Source: Streptomyces sp. RPT161 (GTDB taxonomy: Bacteria; Actinomycetota; Actinomycetes; Streptomycetales; Streptomycetaceae). From it: a DNA stretch of 64,000 nt. The DNA lies in the NCBI RefSeq assembly GCF_027533845.1, contig NZ_JAPZVN010000009.1, forward strand, positions 124,001 through 188,000, read 5' to 3'. Below, piece after piece: positions 35,192 to 44,194 of this stretch; within the stretch, counting starts at the first letter, position 1; every line of letters begins with the position of its first letter. Both the position numbers and the translations under genes were made by a program. The notes beneath the pieces were generated by a model, which saw only the letters and a program-made list of their open reading frames with translations, was not told the origin of the DNA and made no database searches.

Positions 35192-35363
35192 GGAGTACTC
35201 CAGTTGCTGCTGGGGAAGCGGGCGGCGGTGCTCGCGTTCATCAGTAGCTTCCGGTTGTGTACTGGCCGCGGACGGAAGTTGAACGGCTAAGAAACCGGCT
35301 GCGCGGCTCCCGCACACGGCACCGCGCCCATCGCGCGGAAGACGTGGGCGGAAACCGCGGCCG

Positions 35364-35567
35364 TCACGACCACACGTCGGGGCCGCCGCCCTGCCACTCA
35401 ATCAGCGCCGGGTCGTCCAGCGCCACATCGTCCGGGTCGAGGCCGGCGCGGCGGAGGAACTCCTCGACGTCCGCCAGTCCGTAGGCCTGCCCCACCACTT
35501 CGCCCTGGACCGTCACCCGTCGGGCGCCGTCCTCCACCGGGTGCACAACAACAGGTGGATGCTCCAT
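35364..35567 (-). CDS. Small conserved hypothetical protein (67 aa)
   Basis: A 67-residue acidic protein starting MEHPPVVVHPVEDG. The core reads VTVQGEVVGQAYGLADVEEF then LRRAGLDPDDVALDDPALIE with a WQGGG end. To my recollection this pattern is widespread in Streptomyces without known function. ATG 35567 has GAGGAC upstream. It starts 42 bases after the kinase stop on the same strand and may be its last cotranscribed gene. Confidence 0.7.
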   Translation of the reverse strand: MEHPPVVVHPVEDGARRVTVQGEVVGQAYGLADVEEFLRRAGLDPDDVALDDPALIEWQGGGPDVWS

Positions 35568-35609
35568 GTCCTCAAGGCTCCGGCATCCCCGGCCCGGCCG
35601 CACCCGGGG

Positions 35610-36932
35610 CTACTCCGCGGGCGGTACGGTCCCAGGGCGGCCACGGGTGGCCGGGCCGGTCGACAGTTGGACGCGGATGCTGCCGCCGCGCGCCATACGG
35701 GTGCCGGAGGCCGGGACCTGGCCGCAGATATGGCGTTTCGGGGGGTGCGCCGTGCAGGCGCCGAACGCGGACCGCACGACGTGCAGCCCGACACTCTGCG
35801 CGCCCGTCCGCGCCTGGGCGATGGTCTTCCCGACCAGATCGGGGACCGGCACGGTGGTGGGCGCCTGGGCCTGCCCGGCTCCGTCGCCACCGGGCCCCGA
35901 CGCGGCATACGCCCCGCCCGCGACCAGCAGCGCCGCGGCCCCGGCCACCGCCGACCACAGCAGCCGGGACGGGCGCCGACGGCGATCGTCCGGTTGCCGC
36001 CGCGGGGCGGGCGCGGGCGCCGGGGTGTCCGCCTCGTCGTGGTGCGCGGCCTGGGTGGTGAGCGTGGGCGCGATCGCCGCGGACGCGCCCTCGATCCGGG
36101 CCAGCGCGTCGTCGATGGCAGCACGCATCTCCTCGGCGTTCCGGTAGCGCTGCTCCCGGTTCTTGGCGAGCGCGGTGAGGACGACGGTGTCGTACAGCGG
36201 TGGCAGCCCCGGCACCCGGGCCGAGGGCCGCTCGGGCGTGTCCCGCACCTGGGCGTAGGCCACGGCCAGCGGGTTGTCGCCGGTGAACGGTGGGCGGCCG
36301 GTCAGCAGCTCGTACAGCAGGCAGCCGGTGGAGTACAGGTCGGTGCGGGTGTCCACCTCCTCACCGCGCGCCTGCTCCGGCGACAGGTACTCGGCCGTGC
36401 CGACCACCATGGCGGTCTGGGTCAGCGTCGCGCCCTGTGCGCCGAGCGGTCGGGCGATGCCGAAGTCCATGACCTTCACGGTGCCGTCGGCGCTGAGCAT
36501 GACGTTGGCGGGCTTGATGTCGCGGTGCACGATGGCGCAGTGGTGTGCGTGCGCCAGTGCGTCCAGTACGCCCGCGGTCAGCCGCAGCGCCTGTTCGGGA
36601 GGCGGCGGCTGGTCTCCGCGCGCCAGTTCGGCCAGGGTGCGGCCCTCGACGTACTCCATCACGATGTACGGCAGGCTGACGCCGTGCGCCATGTGCTCGC
36701 CGGTGTCGTAGACGGCCACGATTCCGGGATGGTTGAGCAGGGCGGCCGACCTCGCTTCCCGTAGGAAGCGCTCCCGGTAGGACGGATCGCCCGCGCACTC
36801 GGGGCGCAGGGTCTTCACCGCGACCGGGCGGTGCAGTTTGAGGTCGTCGGCGAGGTAGACCTGCGCCATGCCTCCCCGGCCCAGCAGCCTGCGCACCGCA
36901 TACCGCTCACCGAGCGGACGTTCCTGGTCCAT
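35610..36932 (-). CDS. PknB-type Ser/Thr protein kinase with one PASTA domain
   Basis: A 440-residue membrane kinase. The catalytic domain (about 8-270) has the GRGGMAQVYLA loop, K40, E/HRD region with D138 (VHRDIKPANV), DFG at 156-158 and GTAEYLSPEQA. A basic juxtamembrane stretch leads to one transmembrane helix (LLWSAVAGAAALLVAGGAYA). The extracellular part carries a single PASTA domain (VPDLVGKTIAQARTGAQSVG onward) with two extra cysteines. It likely senses cell-wall muropeptides or an unknown external cue. ATG 36932 is the family-like start. Single-PASTA architecture is smaller than PknB (four). Confidence 0.93.
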   Translation of the reverse strand: MDQERPLGERYAVRRLLGRGGMAQVYLADDLKLHRPVAVKTLRPECAGDPSYRERFLREARSAALLNHPGIVAVYDTGEHMAHGVSLPYIVMEYVEGRTLAELARGDQPPPPEQALRLTAGVLDALAHAHHCAIVHRDIKPANVMLSADGTVKVMDFGIARPLGAQGATLTQTAMVVGTAEYLSPEQARGEEVDTRTDLYSTGCLLYELLTGRPPFTGDNPLAVAYAQVRDTPERPSARVPGLPPLYDTVVLTALAKNREQRYRNAEEMRAAIDDALARIEGASAAIAPTLTTQAAHHDEADTPAPAPAPRRQPDDRRRRPSRLLWSAVAGAAALLVAGGAYAASGPGGDGAGQAQAPTTVPVPDLVGKTIAQARTGAQSVGLHVVRSAFGACTAHPPKRHICGQVPASGTRMARGGSIRVQLSTGPATRGRPGTVPPAE

Positions 36933-37032
36933 TCCGCGTGCCCTTCTCCGGCGGAAGCCGCACGGGTCCACGGCTTCGGCTCCGGGCGGCACGGTAGCGG
37001 GCAATCATGTGGATTCCATGTGGAGCGGGGTG

Positions 37033-38157
37033 TCAGCTCACCGCCCGTACGATGCCGAGCAGTCCGGCCTTCTCGTCGTTGATCCCGGCGGCGAACCAGA
37101 CGGCGTCCTGCCGTGCCTTGTGGGTGCCGCGCAGCAGGCCCCACAGCCCGGGGATGGTGATCGGCTTCCCCTTGGAGTCCCGGAGGGTGCCGACCAGCCG
37201 CCCGGTGCGCGGGTCGAAGGCGTGGATGTGGCCGTCACCGAAGTTGCCCACGAGCAGATCGCCGGAGAACCTGCCGAAGTCGCGGGGTGCCAGTTCCATT
37301 CCCCAGGGCGAGTTGAGCACGCCGCGGCGGGCGAAGCGCCGCAGCAGACGGCCGTGTGTGTCGAAAACGTCGATGAATCCCTTGCCGGGCCCGGCGATGT
37401 CGTCGTGCTTGGCCTGGTCCTGCTGGGCGTAGGTCACGAACACCCGCGAGCCGAACGCCTTGACGTTGAACGGCGCGTAGCCGCGGGGGATGCGGGGATC
37501 GCGAAAGCCGCGGTAGAACGGCAGGCGGTGGAAGCTCGTGTCGAACACGTCGACGCGGGCGGCGCGGAAGTTGGCGGCCAGCAGCCGGGGCGTACGGCCG
37601 CGCACCAGGGTCAAACCCTTGTAGACGGCGTTGACGCCGTGCCTCTCGACGTGGGCGACCCGCACGGCCTTCCGCTGCGACACCTTCGGGCTCCAGGCGA
37701 ACAGGTCCCCTTCCTCTCCGGAGAAGATGAGCCGGGCGGAAGCGGACTTCCCGAAGGCGTGGAACCGGAAGTATCCCGTGTCGTTGGGCACGCTGCCGGT
37801 TGGAGCCCCGGAGCCGGGGATGGACTCCACACGGCGCAGTACTGTGGCAGGCTTACCCGGCCGGGCGCCGGTGTAGGTCGTCGCTTTGTCGCTGCCGTTG
37901 TCCGAAACCCAGATCACACCATCGAGTTGGGCCAGTCCCCAGGGATTGACCAGGTTGGGGTCTGTGGCCGTCGCCTTGCCCGGCACGTTGGATACGAAGT
38001 CGAACTCCCGGTAGCCGCGGTCCCGTTGGCGCGATGGCTGCGCGGAGGCGGCCGGTGTCGCGAGGGAGGCGGCTCCCAGGGCGCTGAGGGCCACAGTGGC
38101 AGCCACCAGCCGCCTGGTCATTGAGTGCCGGTGGCGCGCGGAAACCTGCTGGGCCAT
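37033..38157 (-). CDS. Secreted TIGR03118-family beta-propeller-like protein
   Basis: A 374-residue exported protein. A signal peptide covers about 1-40 (TRRLVAATVALSALGAASLA, then an A-x-A site). Family features are DPNLVNPWGLAQLDGVIWVS, NAVYKGLTLV, LLAANFRAARVDVFD, YAPFNVKAFGSRVFVTYA and GDLLVGNFGDGHIHAFDPRT. The repeats suggest a propeller similar to NHL proteins. Function is unknown. The ATG has GAGGAA 7 bases upstream. Two GGTTAAG direct repeats lie 48-78 bases before the start. Confidence 0.85.
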   Translation of the reverse strand: MAQQVSARHRHSMTRRLVAATVALSALGAASLATPAASAQPSRQRDRGYREFDFVSNVPGKATATDPNLVNPWGLAQLDGVIWVSDNGSDKATTYTGARPGKPATVLRRVESIPGSGAPTGSVPNDTGYFRFHAFGKSASARLIFSGEEGDLFAWSPKVSQRKAVRVAHVERHGVNAVYKGLTLVRGRTPRLLAANFRAARVDVFDTSFHRLPFYRGFRDPRIPRGYAPFNVKAFGSRVFVTYAQQDQAKHDDIAGPGKGFIDVFDTHGRLLRRFARRGVLNSPWGMELAPRDFGRFSGDLLVGNFGDGHIHAFDPRTGRLVGTLRDSKGKPITIPGLWGLLRGTHKARQDAVWFAAGINDEKAGLLGIVRAVS

Positions 38158-38204
38158 GGGGTTCTTCCTCGCTGCTGGGCTGGGCGTGAGCTGCTGGAGG
38201 AATC

Positions 38205-38235
38205 CTTAACCGGCCAGGTGGCTGAATTCTTAACC
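38205..38235 (-). promoter_or_regulatory. Direct repeat GGTTAAG x2, 24-base period
   Basis: On the minus strand GGTTAAG occurs twice (38229-38235 and 38205-38211). The region is AT-rich against its surroundings and lies upstream of the TIGR03118 gene, so it may be a regulator or promoter site. The binding protein is unknown. Confidence 0.3.
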
Positions 38236-38307
38236 AAAAAGGATAATTAACGCGTTCGGCCTACAGTCCGGTCCGCCCATGGCGCTCACGGGCGGACCGG
38301 AGGCGGT

Positions 38308-39144
38308 TCAGTCGGAGAAGTCCTGCGTCAGCCAGACGGTGCCCTGGGCGTCCCGGTGCACGGCTATGCCGATGTGGGTGAAGCCGCTGCTCAGGATGTT
38401 CCGCCGGTGGCCGTCGTTCGGCGGCTGCTCGTTCAGCATGCCCTGGGTCAACTGCACGGCCATGGCGGCGACGTCCTGCGGCGAGGAGCTGACCGGGCCG
38501 CCCTCGCCTATGTTCTCCCCGGCCGAACTCCACTGCACACCCGCCGCCGTCTCCCGGTCACCCAGCGCGGCCTCGCCCGGGCACTGGTGGGACAGTCCGC
38601 AGCCGTTCGCCATGACCTGGTTGTGGCCTTCGGCGCTGCGGGTCAGTCCGGCGGTGATGGTGTAGGCGGGCAGCCCCTGCGCGGCGCGCGCCTTGTTGAT
38701 CAGGGCCAGCACCTGCTGGACCGCGTCGGATGTGTCGCCGGCCTGCGGAGCCGGAGTGGCGCTGGCGGTGGGGGTGGCCGACGCCGCGGCGGACGCGGAG
38801 TGCGACGGCGCGACCGAAGGCTGGGCGGAGGCGGCCTGGACCGGGGCGGCCTGGACGGGGGTGGCCGAGGGCTGCGGGGCGGCCGGGTGGGGGTGGGCGG
38901 CGTGCTGCGTGTGGTGGGCGACGTGGTGCTGCTGGCGCGCGTGCTCGTGATGCGCGCGCCCCTCGTGGTGCCGCGACTGCCACTGGTCGGCGGTAGCGGA
39001 CTGGTGTCCGGCGGGTGCGGCGATGGCTCCGCTGGCGCCCACCAGCGGAAGCATCAGACCGGCACCGGCGATCCCGGTGGCGGCGAGACGGCGGGTGGAG
39101 CTCTGGTGCGGGCGGCGGTGCCGCCCGGAACCGGGTATCAGCAT
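38308..39144 (-). CDS. Secreted CAP/SCP-domain protein under c-di-AMP riboswitch
   Basis: A 278-residue exported protein. A signal peptide with twin basic residues covers about 1-45. Then comes a His-rich region (HHEGRAHHEHARQQHHVAHH), a long Pro/Ala/Ser/Thr linker and a C-terminal CAP domain from about 155: INKARAAQGLPAYTITAGLT, SAEGHNQVMANG, WSSAGENIGEG and GHRRNILSSGFTHIGIAV. CAP proteins of streptomycetes often bind or act on the envelope. ATG 39144 has GGAGG 8 bases upstream. The riboswitch before it links expression to c-di-AMP, as for wall-remodelling genes. Enzymatic activity is not established for the family. Confidence 0.9.
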   Translation of the reverse strand: MLIPGSGRHRRPHQSSTRRLAATGIAGAGLMLPLVGASGAIAAPAGHQSATADQWQSRHHEGRAHHEHARQQHHVAHHTQHAAHPHPAAPQPSATPVQAAPVQAASAQPSVAPSHSASAAASATPTASATPAPQAGDTSDAVQQVLALINKARAAQGLPAYTITAGLTRSAEGHNQVMANGCGLSHQCPGEAALGDRETAAGVQWSSAGENIGEGGPVSSSPQDVAAMAVQLTQGMLNEQPPNDGHRRNILSSGFTHIGIAVHRDAQGTVWLTQDFSD

Positions 39145-39159
39145 GCAGGCTTCCTCCAC

Positions 39160-39355
39160 GACGCCTGCGAGGTGAGCTGTCGGGTTCGGGCGGTGAGGTG
39201 GCCCGGCCGCGCATGCGGCTTCACCCCGAGCCGTCCGAGCGTGTACCCGGGCACCGGGCAGGGCATGGGACGGCGACTTACCTGGTTCCCCCGCTCCTGC
39301 CCGTTGCGTTGATCGGCTGCCCGTCGGTCGGTGGACAGGACTCGGCGTCCCGGCC
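39160..39355 (-). promoter_or_regulatory. ydaO-yuaA type c-di-AMP riboswitch
   Basis: The minus-strand leader shows the conserved blocks in order: GGGACGCCGAGTCCTG, then GGGCAGGAGCGGGGGAACCA, then GGGGTGAAGCCGC, and finally CCGCCCGAACCCGACAGCTC with ACCTCGCAGGCG. This is the ydaO consensus. It ends about 15 bases before the CAP gene start. In actinomycetes such riboswitches turn off cell-wall hydrolase genes when c-di-AMP is high. Confidence 0.9.
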
Positions 39356-39579
39356 GCGGGGTACGCGTGTGCGAACACCCCGCACGCTAGGCAGCCAGGA
39401 TCAAGACTCACAAGCATGTGTCGTGCACATCACATGGGAACACCACAAACTGACACCCCATCAGGAAAGATGGGGCGATATGCCCTGATAAACCTGGGCA
39501 CTTCAGGACACTGCGGTGTACCGGCGACGTAGGGGTATGCGCCCGAACGTACCGAAATCCACAAACCGGTCAGTCCGGA

Positions 39580-40035
39580 TACGCCGGATCCCACTGCGTC
39601 GCCGCGACCGCCGCCCGCACTCCTGCTCGGTCCGCCGTCGGGCGACGCCGCCTCGACGGCGGCCAGTGCGGCGGCGACAGCGATCTCATGGGCCGCCTCC
39701 CTCATGCACCGCAGCGGCGGAAGCAACGGCGCCGGGCCGTCGACGGATGCGGGATCGCACCAGCAGCCCGTTGATGTCCACGAACCAGAACCGGTCGGCC
39801 GCATCGACCGGACAGCCCCTCGTCCACCACCGCGGTGCGGATCATGTCGGCCACCCCGACGGCCGCCGAGCCCGCGCCCAGGACGACGAGCCGCGGGTCG
39901 CCCAGCTGTGCGCCGGTGACCGACACCGCCGTGGTCATCGCACCCAGAGCGACGGCGACGGTAGCCTGGGTCCCGTCGTTGAACGTCAGGAGCCGGTCAC
40001 GGTACGGGTCAGGATCGGGCGCGCGTGGACGGTCA
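39580..40035 (-). pseudogene. Malic enzyme fragment, frameshifted
   Basis: A minus frame reads DRLLTFNDGTQATVAVALGA then GDPRLVVLGAGSAAVGVADM and IRTAVVDEGL, the NAD-binding half of a malic enzyme. After that the match continues only in another frame (DRFWFVDINGLLVRSRI), so a frameshift is present near 39810-39820. The N-terminal malic domain is missing. Further downstream the reading (EIAVAAALAAVEAASPDGG) could be the C-terminus. The remainder of 39.43-40.23 kb has no intact gene. Confidence 0.7.
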
Positions 40036-40234
40036 CGAAGTCCCGGCCACTATCGCCGCCGCGTCGGCCGAACGACCTTGGCACGACCAGGAGTTCACCG
40101 TTCCGGTTCGGCGCGCTCGTCACCGCGAGCCGGGCGTTCGGCGGGCGTGGCCACGTCGATGGCGCCTGAGCGCTCGGCTCGTCGGCAGCAGCCCTCAGGG
40201 GCTGGCACCGACGAGCGGCGCCATGCTCCGCGCT

Positions 40235-41080
40235 TCAGTCGGACTGCGCCGCTCGGGGGCGCGCGGGGACGGGTAGGCCGTACATCTGGGCGCAGCCGGC
40301 GCTCATTCCCATGACGAGATCGGCGCGCGGGACCGGCCAAGCCTGCCGCACCGCGGCATGGTTGGCGGGTCCTACGGGCACCAGCGGAAGACCGGATCCC
40401 AGAGCCGCGACGGCTTCCGCTACGACCTCGGTCGGGTCCATCAAAGCGACGGGCAGACCGTCGAGGTGCGGTTCGGTAGCGCGCAGGGCCGGTGTGTCGG
40501 TAGGTCCGACCATCGCTACCAGCACATCGACATCGTGCTGACCGAGTTCAACCCACAACGCTTCGCCGAGCATATGGACGAAGGACTTCGACGCGGTGTA
40601 GGCACCGACGTACGCACAGCCCGCCATCGACCCGGTGGACGTCGTCAAGATGATTCCACCACGGGACCGTCCGGCCATCGCCGCACCGAAATGATGCGCC
40701 ATCAGCAGCGGTCCGCGGCAGTTGAGGTCGACGAGGTACATGGCCTCGTCTATCGGGCGGTCGATGAACTTGCCGATGTTCGGCGAAGCCCCGGCGTTGT
40801 AGACGAGCAGACCGATCTCGATGCCGTCGGTGTGCGGTTCGAGGTCGTCCAGCAGTGAGCCACTGGTCAGGTCCACGCTCGCGGTTCTCACCTCGACCCC
40901 GAACGTTTCGACCAGTTCCGCGGCCAAGCCGGTCAGCGGCTCCTCGCGACGGGCCAGGAGCAGCAGGTTCAATCCCCGCTCGGCGAGATGCCGGGCATAG
41001 GCGGCACCCGTTCCCTCGGATGCCCCCGCGACCAGCGCCCAGGGCCCGTAGCGCGTGACGAAGTCACCATCATTACTCAT
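40235..41080 (-). CDS. Short-chain dehydrogenase/reductase
   Basis: A 281-residue classical SDR. The cofactor motif reads ALVAGASEGTGAAYARHLAE (GxxxGxG region altered to GASEGTG), the NAG motif is LLVYNAGASPN, and the catalytic Ser and YxxxK lie in TTSTGSMAGCAYVGAYTASK (Y-x-A-S-K). The start is ATG 41080; a much longer frame to 41431 is not family-like. It lies downstream of a LysR gene on the same strand with a 325-base gap. Substrate is unknown. Confidence 0.9.
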   Translation of the reverse strand: MSNDGDFVTRYGPWALVAGASEGTGAAYARHLAERGLNLLLLARREEPLTGLAAELVETFGVEVRTASVDLTSGSLLDDLEPHTDGIEIGLLVYNAGASPNIGKFIDRPIDEAMYLVDLNCRGPLLMAHHFGAAMAGRSRGGIILTTSTGSMAGCAYVGAYTASKSFVHMLGEALWVELGQHDVDVLVAMVGPTDTPALRATEPHLDGLPVALMDPTEVVAEAVAALGSGLPLVPVGPANHAAVRQAWPVPRADLVMGMSAGCAQMYGLPVPARPRAAQSD

Positions 41081-41405
41081 GAACAGCTCACTTCCGCTCG
41101 TCGGCGCCAACTCCGTGTTCAGCACGGGCAGTTGGAGGAAGTGCCTTTGTAGCAGCAGAGGTCCGTGGCGCCTGCCCACGGCGGGCTCACTCGTCTGCCG
41201 GGTGCCGAGCGTCCAGTGGGTGAAGGCCCCGTACGCTGCGCGTACTCCCGGGCGGTGGCGGCCTGTGCGACCGCCAAGGGCGAGGCGGCGGACCTCCGCG
41301 CAACGCGGGCGGCGGGCCGTCTCGTGCGACGTCAGGGCGAGCGGATGTCGCCAGGTGATGCACGTGCACGGCATCACCCCGGCGCACAGGAGGGCGGGGT
41401 TCAGC
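41081..41405. other. Intergenic region between LysR gene and SDR gene
   Basis: No gene is supported. It should contain the SDR promoter. I saw no strong palindrome or RNA motif. Confidence 0.35.
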
Positions 41406-42317
41406 TCAGTCGGCCGCGGGGCCTGGGACACCGGCCCCGGCGAGCGCTTCCCTGACCCTCGCGCGCAGCCAGGCGTGCGCGGGGTCGCCCTCGTAGCGGT
41501 GGTGCCAACTCATGACCAGCGGGACCGGCGGCAGGTCGAGGGGCAGCGGGAGGGTACGCAGTCCGGCCGCCGCCAGACCGGCATCCGCCAGCACCATCGG
41601 CACGGCCGACATCAGGTCGCCGGCCGCCACCATGCGCAGTGCCGCCGCCGTCGTGGGCGCCGAGGCCACCACGCGGCGGGCCAGGCCCAGCGCCTCCAGG
41701 GCGTCGTCGACCGGATCGCGCAGTCGACCTCGGCGCGAGACGGTGACGTGGTCGGCGGACGCGTACGACGTCGGCGTCAGCGCTACGGCGGGGTGGTCGG
41801 CGCGCACCACCGCGACCAGCGTGCCGCTCCCGACCACCTCACTGCGCAGGTCCTGCTGCCGTGGTTCGCTGGCCGACAGCTCCAGGTCCACCCGCCCCAG
41901 CCGCAGATCCTCGGTGTCGGCCGCGGACTCCGCCAGGAAGCGCAGCCGTACCGCCGGGGCGTCCTCACGCACGGCCGCCAGCAGTGCCGGGCCCGTGCTG
42001 TCGGTGAGGGCGTCGTGGCACCGGAGGGTGAACGTGCGGTCGAGCGTGGCCAGTTCCACGGCTCGGGGCGGCCGCAGCAGCGCCTGTGCCTCCTCCACCA
42101 GCGTGTGCACCTGGTCGCGGACCGATTCCGCGTACGGCGTCGGCAGCATGTCGCGTCCCGCGCGCACCAGGATCTGGTCGCCGGTGGCGCGGCGGATACG
42201 GCTCAGGGTCCGGCTCATCGCCGGCTGGGACAGGCCGAGGCGGTCCGCCGCGGCGCCCACGCCACGCTCCTCCAGAAGTGCGTCGAGTGCGATCAGCAGA
42301 TTCAGATCCGGGTGCAC
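41406..42317 (-). CDS. LysR-family transcriptional regulator (NodD/SyrM-like)
   Basis: A 303-residue regulator. DLNLLIALDALLEERGVGAA and ADRLGLSQPAMSRTLSRIRR form the wHTH, in the style of the NodD/PcpR branch. The ligand domain has FTLRCHDALTDSTGPALLAA and ends with PLVMSWHHRYEGDPAHAWLR, characteristic of that branch. It starts with GTG 42317. The downstream SDR gene may be a target. The ligand is unknown. Confidence 0.9.
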   Translation of the reverse strand: MHPDLNLLIALDALLEERGVGAAADRLGLSQPAMSRTLSRIRRATGDQILVRAGRDMLPTPYAESVRDQVHTLVEEAQALLRPPRAVELATLDRTFTLRCHDALTDSTGPALLAAVREDAPAVRLRFLAESAADTEDLRLGRVDLELSASEPRQQDLRSEVVGSGTLVAVVRADHPAVALTPTSYASADHVTVSRRGRLRDPVDDALEALGLARRVVASAPTTAAALRMVAAGDLMSAVPMVLADAGLAAAGLRTLPLPLDLPPVPLVMSWHHRYEGDPAHAWLRARVREALAGAGVPGPAAD

Positions 42318-42515
42318 CGAGGCATGCTAGCCGTATTGACCGCGAGCGTTGTTGACAGTGGGCGTCGGAGACGTGGTCGAGGTGGCGGCGCGTTATGGGC
42401 AAGAGGAAGCCAGTCGGAGCCGTGTGGTCGCCGACTGTCTTGTCTCGTGGACGCCGCTTCATCGCACAACCTCTCCTCGGGAGGTTCAACCTCCGAGAGG
42501 GCGCCTGACGCGCGA

Positions 42516-43244
42516 TCAGGCGTGCGGCGCGCCACCGTCCGCCGCCAGGCGCGTGAGCCACTCACGCAGCAGGCGCTGCTCGGCGTCGCTCAGGACATCG
42601 GCGTCGTCGGGGAGGGCGGCGCGCAGCGCGCGGGCCGCCGCGGCGGGACCGGACTCCGCGGCGGGAACCGTCGGTTCGGCGCGGGTGACGGCCGCGACCA
42701 TGGACTCGCGCAGGACGGTCAACAGCGCCGGATTGCGGCGGTCTGCGGGGGTGGAGTGCCAGGTGGTGACGGCGCCCTGGCCGGTTGCCTGGATGATCTG
42801 GGCGGCCAGTTCCTCGTCGACCCGCAGCCACCCCCCGGCCGCCAGCCGACGTACCCGCCCATGGAGGATCTCCAGGCCCGCGCGGTGTGCTGCGTCCGAT
42901 TCCCGGCCGATGGCCCGGTTCATCACCGCGAACAACTCGGGGCGCGAGACCCCGAACTCGACCACCATGTCCCAGCCGCGGCGCAGCTCCTCCACCGGGT
43001 CCTGCGGGGCGGGGTCGAGCTGCGCGCGCTTTCTCTCCAGGAACTGCGCGTAGCCGTGCTCGGCGACGGCTTCAAGGAGCCCTTCCTTGTCGCCGAAGAG
43101 GCGGTAGATCGCTGGCGGCTGCATTCCGGCTGCGGCGGCGACCGCGCGGGTGCTCACCGCGTCAGGGCCGCCGTTCTCCAGCAGCTCGACGGCCGCCTCG
43201 ACGATGCGGCGCCGAGGGCTGTCGGTTGAGTCGCGCGTAGCCAT
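42516..43244 (-). CDS. TetR-family regulator
   Basis: A 242-residue repressor. HTH: AVSTRAVAAAAGMQPPAIYR then LFGDKEGL. The C-domain includes ELFAVMNRAIGRESDAAHRA. It starts at ATG 43244; the open frame to 43334 crosses the operator. It is divergent from an NmrA-like reductase gene with a perfect CACTGGAA-T-TTCCAGTG repeat between, so autoregulation and control of the reductase are likely. The C-terminal 50 residues are an Ala-rich helical extension longer than in most TetR proteins. Confidence 0.9.
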   Translation of the reverse strand: MATRDSTDSPRRRIVEAAVELLENGGPDAVSTRAVAAAAGMQPPAIYRLFGDKEGLLEAVAEHGYAQFLERKRAQLDPAPQDPVEELRRGWDMVVEFGVSRPELFAVMNRAIGRESDAAHRAGLEILHGRVRRLAAGGWLRVDEELAAQIIQATGQGAVTTWHSTPADRRNPALLTVLRESMVAAVTRAEPTVPAAESGPAAAARALRAALPDDADVLSDAEQRLLREWLTRLAADGGAPHA

Positions 43245-43271
43245 GAACCAATGATACCGAGAATCTGCTTC

Positions 43272-43288
43272 CACTGGAATTTCCAGTG
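43272..43288. promoter_or_regulatory. TetR operator, perfect 17-base inverted repeat
   Basis: CACTGGAA-T-TTCCAGTG at 43272-43288, located 28 bases from the TetR start and 46 bases from the divergent reductase start. Confidence 0.65.
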
Positions 43289-43333
43289 ATACCATCATCT
43301 CGATTCCACCGGAAACAGTGTCGGGAGAACCCA

Positions 43334-44194
43334 ATGATCATCGTTACCGGAGCCACCGGAAAGCTCGGCCGCCGCACCGTCGAGCGTCTCCTGGAACGCG
43401 TCCCCGCCGACCGCGTCGGTGTCAGCGTCCGCGACCCCCGCAAGGCCCAGGACCTCGCCGACCGCGGCGTCCGTGTCCGGCAGGGCAGCTTCGACGACCC
43501 CGCCTCGCTCGTGCACTCCTTCGAGGGCGCCGAGCAACTGCTCCTCGTCTCCCTCGACCGCACAGGCCCGGAATGCGTCAGCGGCCACCGCGCCGCCATC
43601 GACGCCGCCGTGCAGGCCGGCGTCGGCCGCATCCTCTACACCAGCCAGATGGGCGCCGCCCATGACGCCCGCTTCCAGGCATGCCGCGACCACGCCGAGA
43701 CCGAGGATCTGCTGCGCGCCACCGGCCTGCCCTGGACCGCGCTGCGCAACGGCTTCTACGCCTCCAGCGCCCTGCAGTTCCTTGAGCCCACCCGCCACAC
43801 CGGCGACATCGCCCTCCCCGCCGACGGCCCTGTCGCCTGGACCGGCCACGACGACCTCGCCGAGGCCACCGCGGTGATCCTCGCCGAGGGGGCTCGCTTC
43901 GAGGGACCCACCCCACCGCTCACCGGACCGGTGGCGCTCGACTTCGACACCATCGCCGAGATCGCGTCCCAGACCACCGGACGGCCCTTCACCCGCACCG
44001 TCGTCCCCGACGACGTCTTCCGCGAACAGGTCCTGGCGCATGGCGCCCCGGCCCCGATCGCCGACCTGATACTGAGCATCTTCGCCGCGGCGCGGAACGG
44101 CGAGTTCACCGCTGTCGACTCGACACTGGCCGAGCTGATCGGGCGGAAGCCCGCCACCTTCCACACCCAGCTGGAGCGTGCCTGGGCCGAATAG
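43334..44194 (+). CDS. NmrA-like NAD(P)H:quinone oxidoreductase (QorB-type atypical SDR)
   Basis: A 286-residue Rossmann protein. IIVTGATGKLGRRTVERLLE carries the GxxGxxG motif. QLLLVSLDRTGPECVSGHRA, RILYTSQMGAAHDARFQACR, LPWTALRNGFYASSALQFLE and WTGHDDLAEATAVILAEG match the QorB/NmrA-like group. ATG 43334 has GGGAG 8 bases upstream. It is controlled by the divergent TetR. A likely role is NADPH-dependent quinone reduction or electrophile detoxification. Confidence 0.88.
   Translation: MIIVTGATGKLGRRTVERLLERVPADRVGVSVRDPRKAQDLADRGVRVRQGSFDDPASLVHSFEGAEQLLLVSLDRTGPECVSGHRAAIDAAVQAGVGRILYTSQMGAAHDARFQACRDHAETEDLLRATGLPWTALRNGFYASSALQFLEPTRHTGDIALPADGPVAWTGHDDLAEATAVILAEGARFEGPTPPLTGPVALDFDTIAEIASQTTGRPFTRTVVPDDVFREQVLAHGAPAPIADLILSIFAAARNGEFTAVDSTLAELIGRKPATFHTQLERAWAE

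Noticed and set aside
33536-35290. 584-aa open frame opposite the phosphodiesterase
   Set aside because: Antisense shadow; low-complexity Val/Leu/Gly/Asp sequence.
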